Part shown: in pieces, positions 42,153 through 42,157 of the stretch | How the letters are laid out: each line of letters starts with the position of its first letter | Numbering within the stretch: position 1 is the first letter of the stretch | Position numbers and translations under genes: made by a program | Notes under the pieces: model-generated | Seen by the model: only the letters and a program-made list of their open reading frames with translations | What the model was told of the DNA's origin: nothing | Databases searched by the model: none | NCBI GenBank assembly: GCA_003164095.1 | Contig: PLRX01000083.1 | Span: forward strand, 10,517 to 52,673 | Direction: 5' to 3' | Length of the DNA: 42,157 nucleotides | From: Acidimicrobiaceae bacterium | Lineage (GTDB): Bacteria; Actinomycetota; Acidimicrobiia; Acidimicrobiales; RAAP-2

Positions 42153-42157
42153 ATGGC
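42153..42157 (+). CDS. Possible start of the next gene (cut by window end)
   Basis: ATGGC closes the window; GAGGA lies 12 bases upstream. Too short to identify. Confidence 0.3.

Overview
This window is high-GC DNA (about 70% by eye) from an actinobacterium, chromosomal in character. A DosR/DosS-type two-component pair, a cydABDC bd-oxidase operon, a wax ester synthase/DGAT, RskA-type anti-sigma control, many GTG starts and leaderless-looking promoters support this. The protein flavour suggests the class Acidimicrobiia, but that is inference.

Layout. 1-4,462: 3' end of a sulfatase, a small bPH-like protein, and a leftward operon uspA > ABC ATPase > ABC permease. 4,622-6,565: divergent DevS-like haem-GAF histidine kinase and DevR-like regulator. 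6,589-8,668: two small helical proteins, a STAS protein and a GNAT acetyltransferase. 8,665-14,783: leftward cydA-cydB-cydD-cydC. 15,011-18,250: TetR regulator divergent from an NAD(P)-dependent epimerase-like gene, then a beta-propeller lipoprotein. 18,344-21,336: divergent wax ester synthase/DGAT and membrane-anchored esterase. 21,425-26,500: branched-chain amino-acid-type ABC operon with fused LivH-LivM. 26,572-30,606: divergent valS and cysS. 30,846-32,555: cold-shock protein and acyl-CoA dehydrogenase. 32,880-34,252: small accessory patch with a possible protease inhibitor, a MazEF-type pair and an orphan. 34,406-39,329: large membrane protein, low-molecular-weight phosphatase, a GNAT remnant, a DUF4395 protein, and an ECF sigma/anti-sigma pair. 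39,372-42,105: TetR regulator, FolP paralogue, enoyl-CoA hydratase-family protein, then the first bases of a possible next gene.

How the genes may work together. The strongest system-level signal is a compact DosRS-like hypoxia module. The kinase has one GAF domain that aligns with DosS GAF-A and keeps the haem-ligand histidine. The regulator keeps the DosR DNA-contact segment. DosR-box-like sequences lie upstream of cydA, upstream of the uspA-ABC operon and between the divergent genes at 7.3-7.6 kb. This predicts that oxygen limitation induces cytochrome bd, a universal stress protein, an ABC exporter and a STAS protein. It is an inference from sequence, not demonstrated.

A second window-wide pattern is a TAnnnT hexamer (often GGTACCGT) 6-7 bases before the start codon at nine genes on both strands, the signature of leaderless transcription. 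Other notable points are a probable CTG start for cydD, a GNAT pseudogene with an internal deletion, paired TetR operator repeats and divergent active-site motifs in several enzymes. No tRNA, rRNA, CRISPR array, insertion sequence or prophage was recognised.
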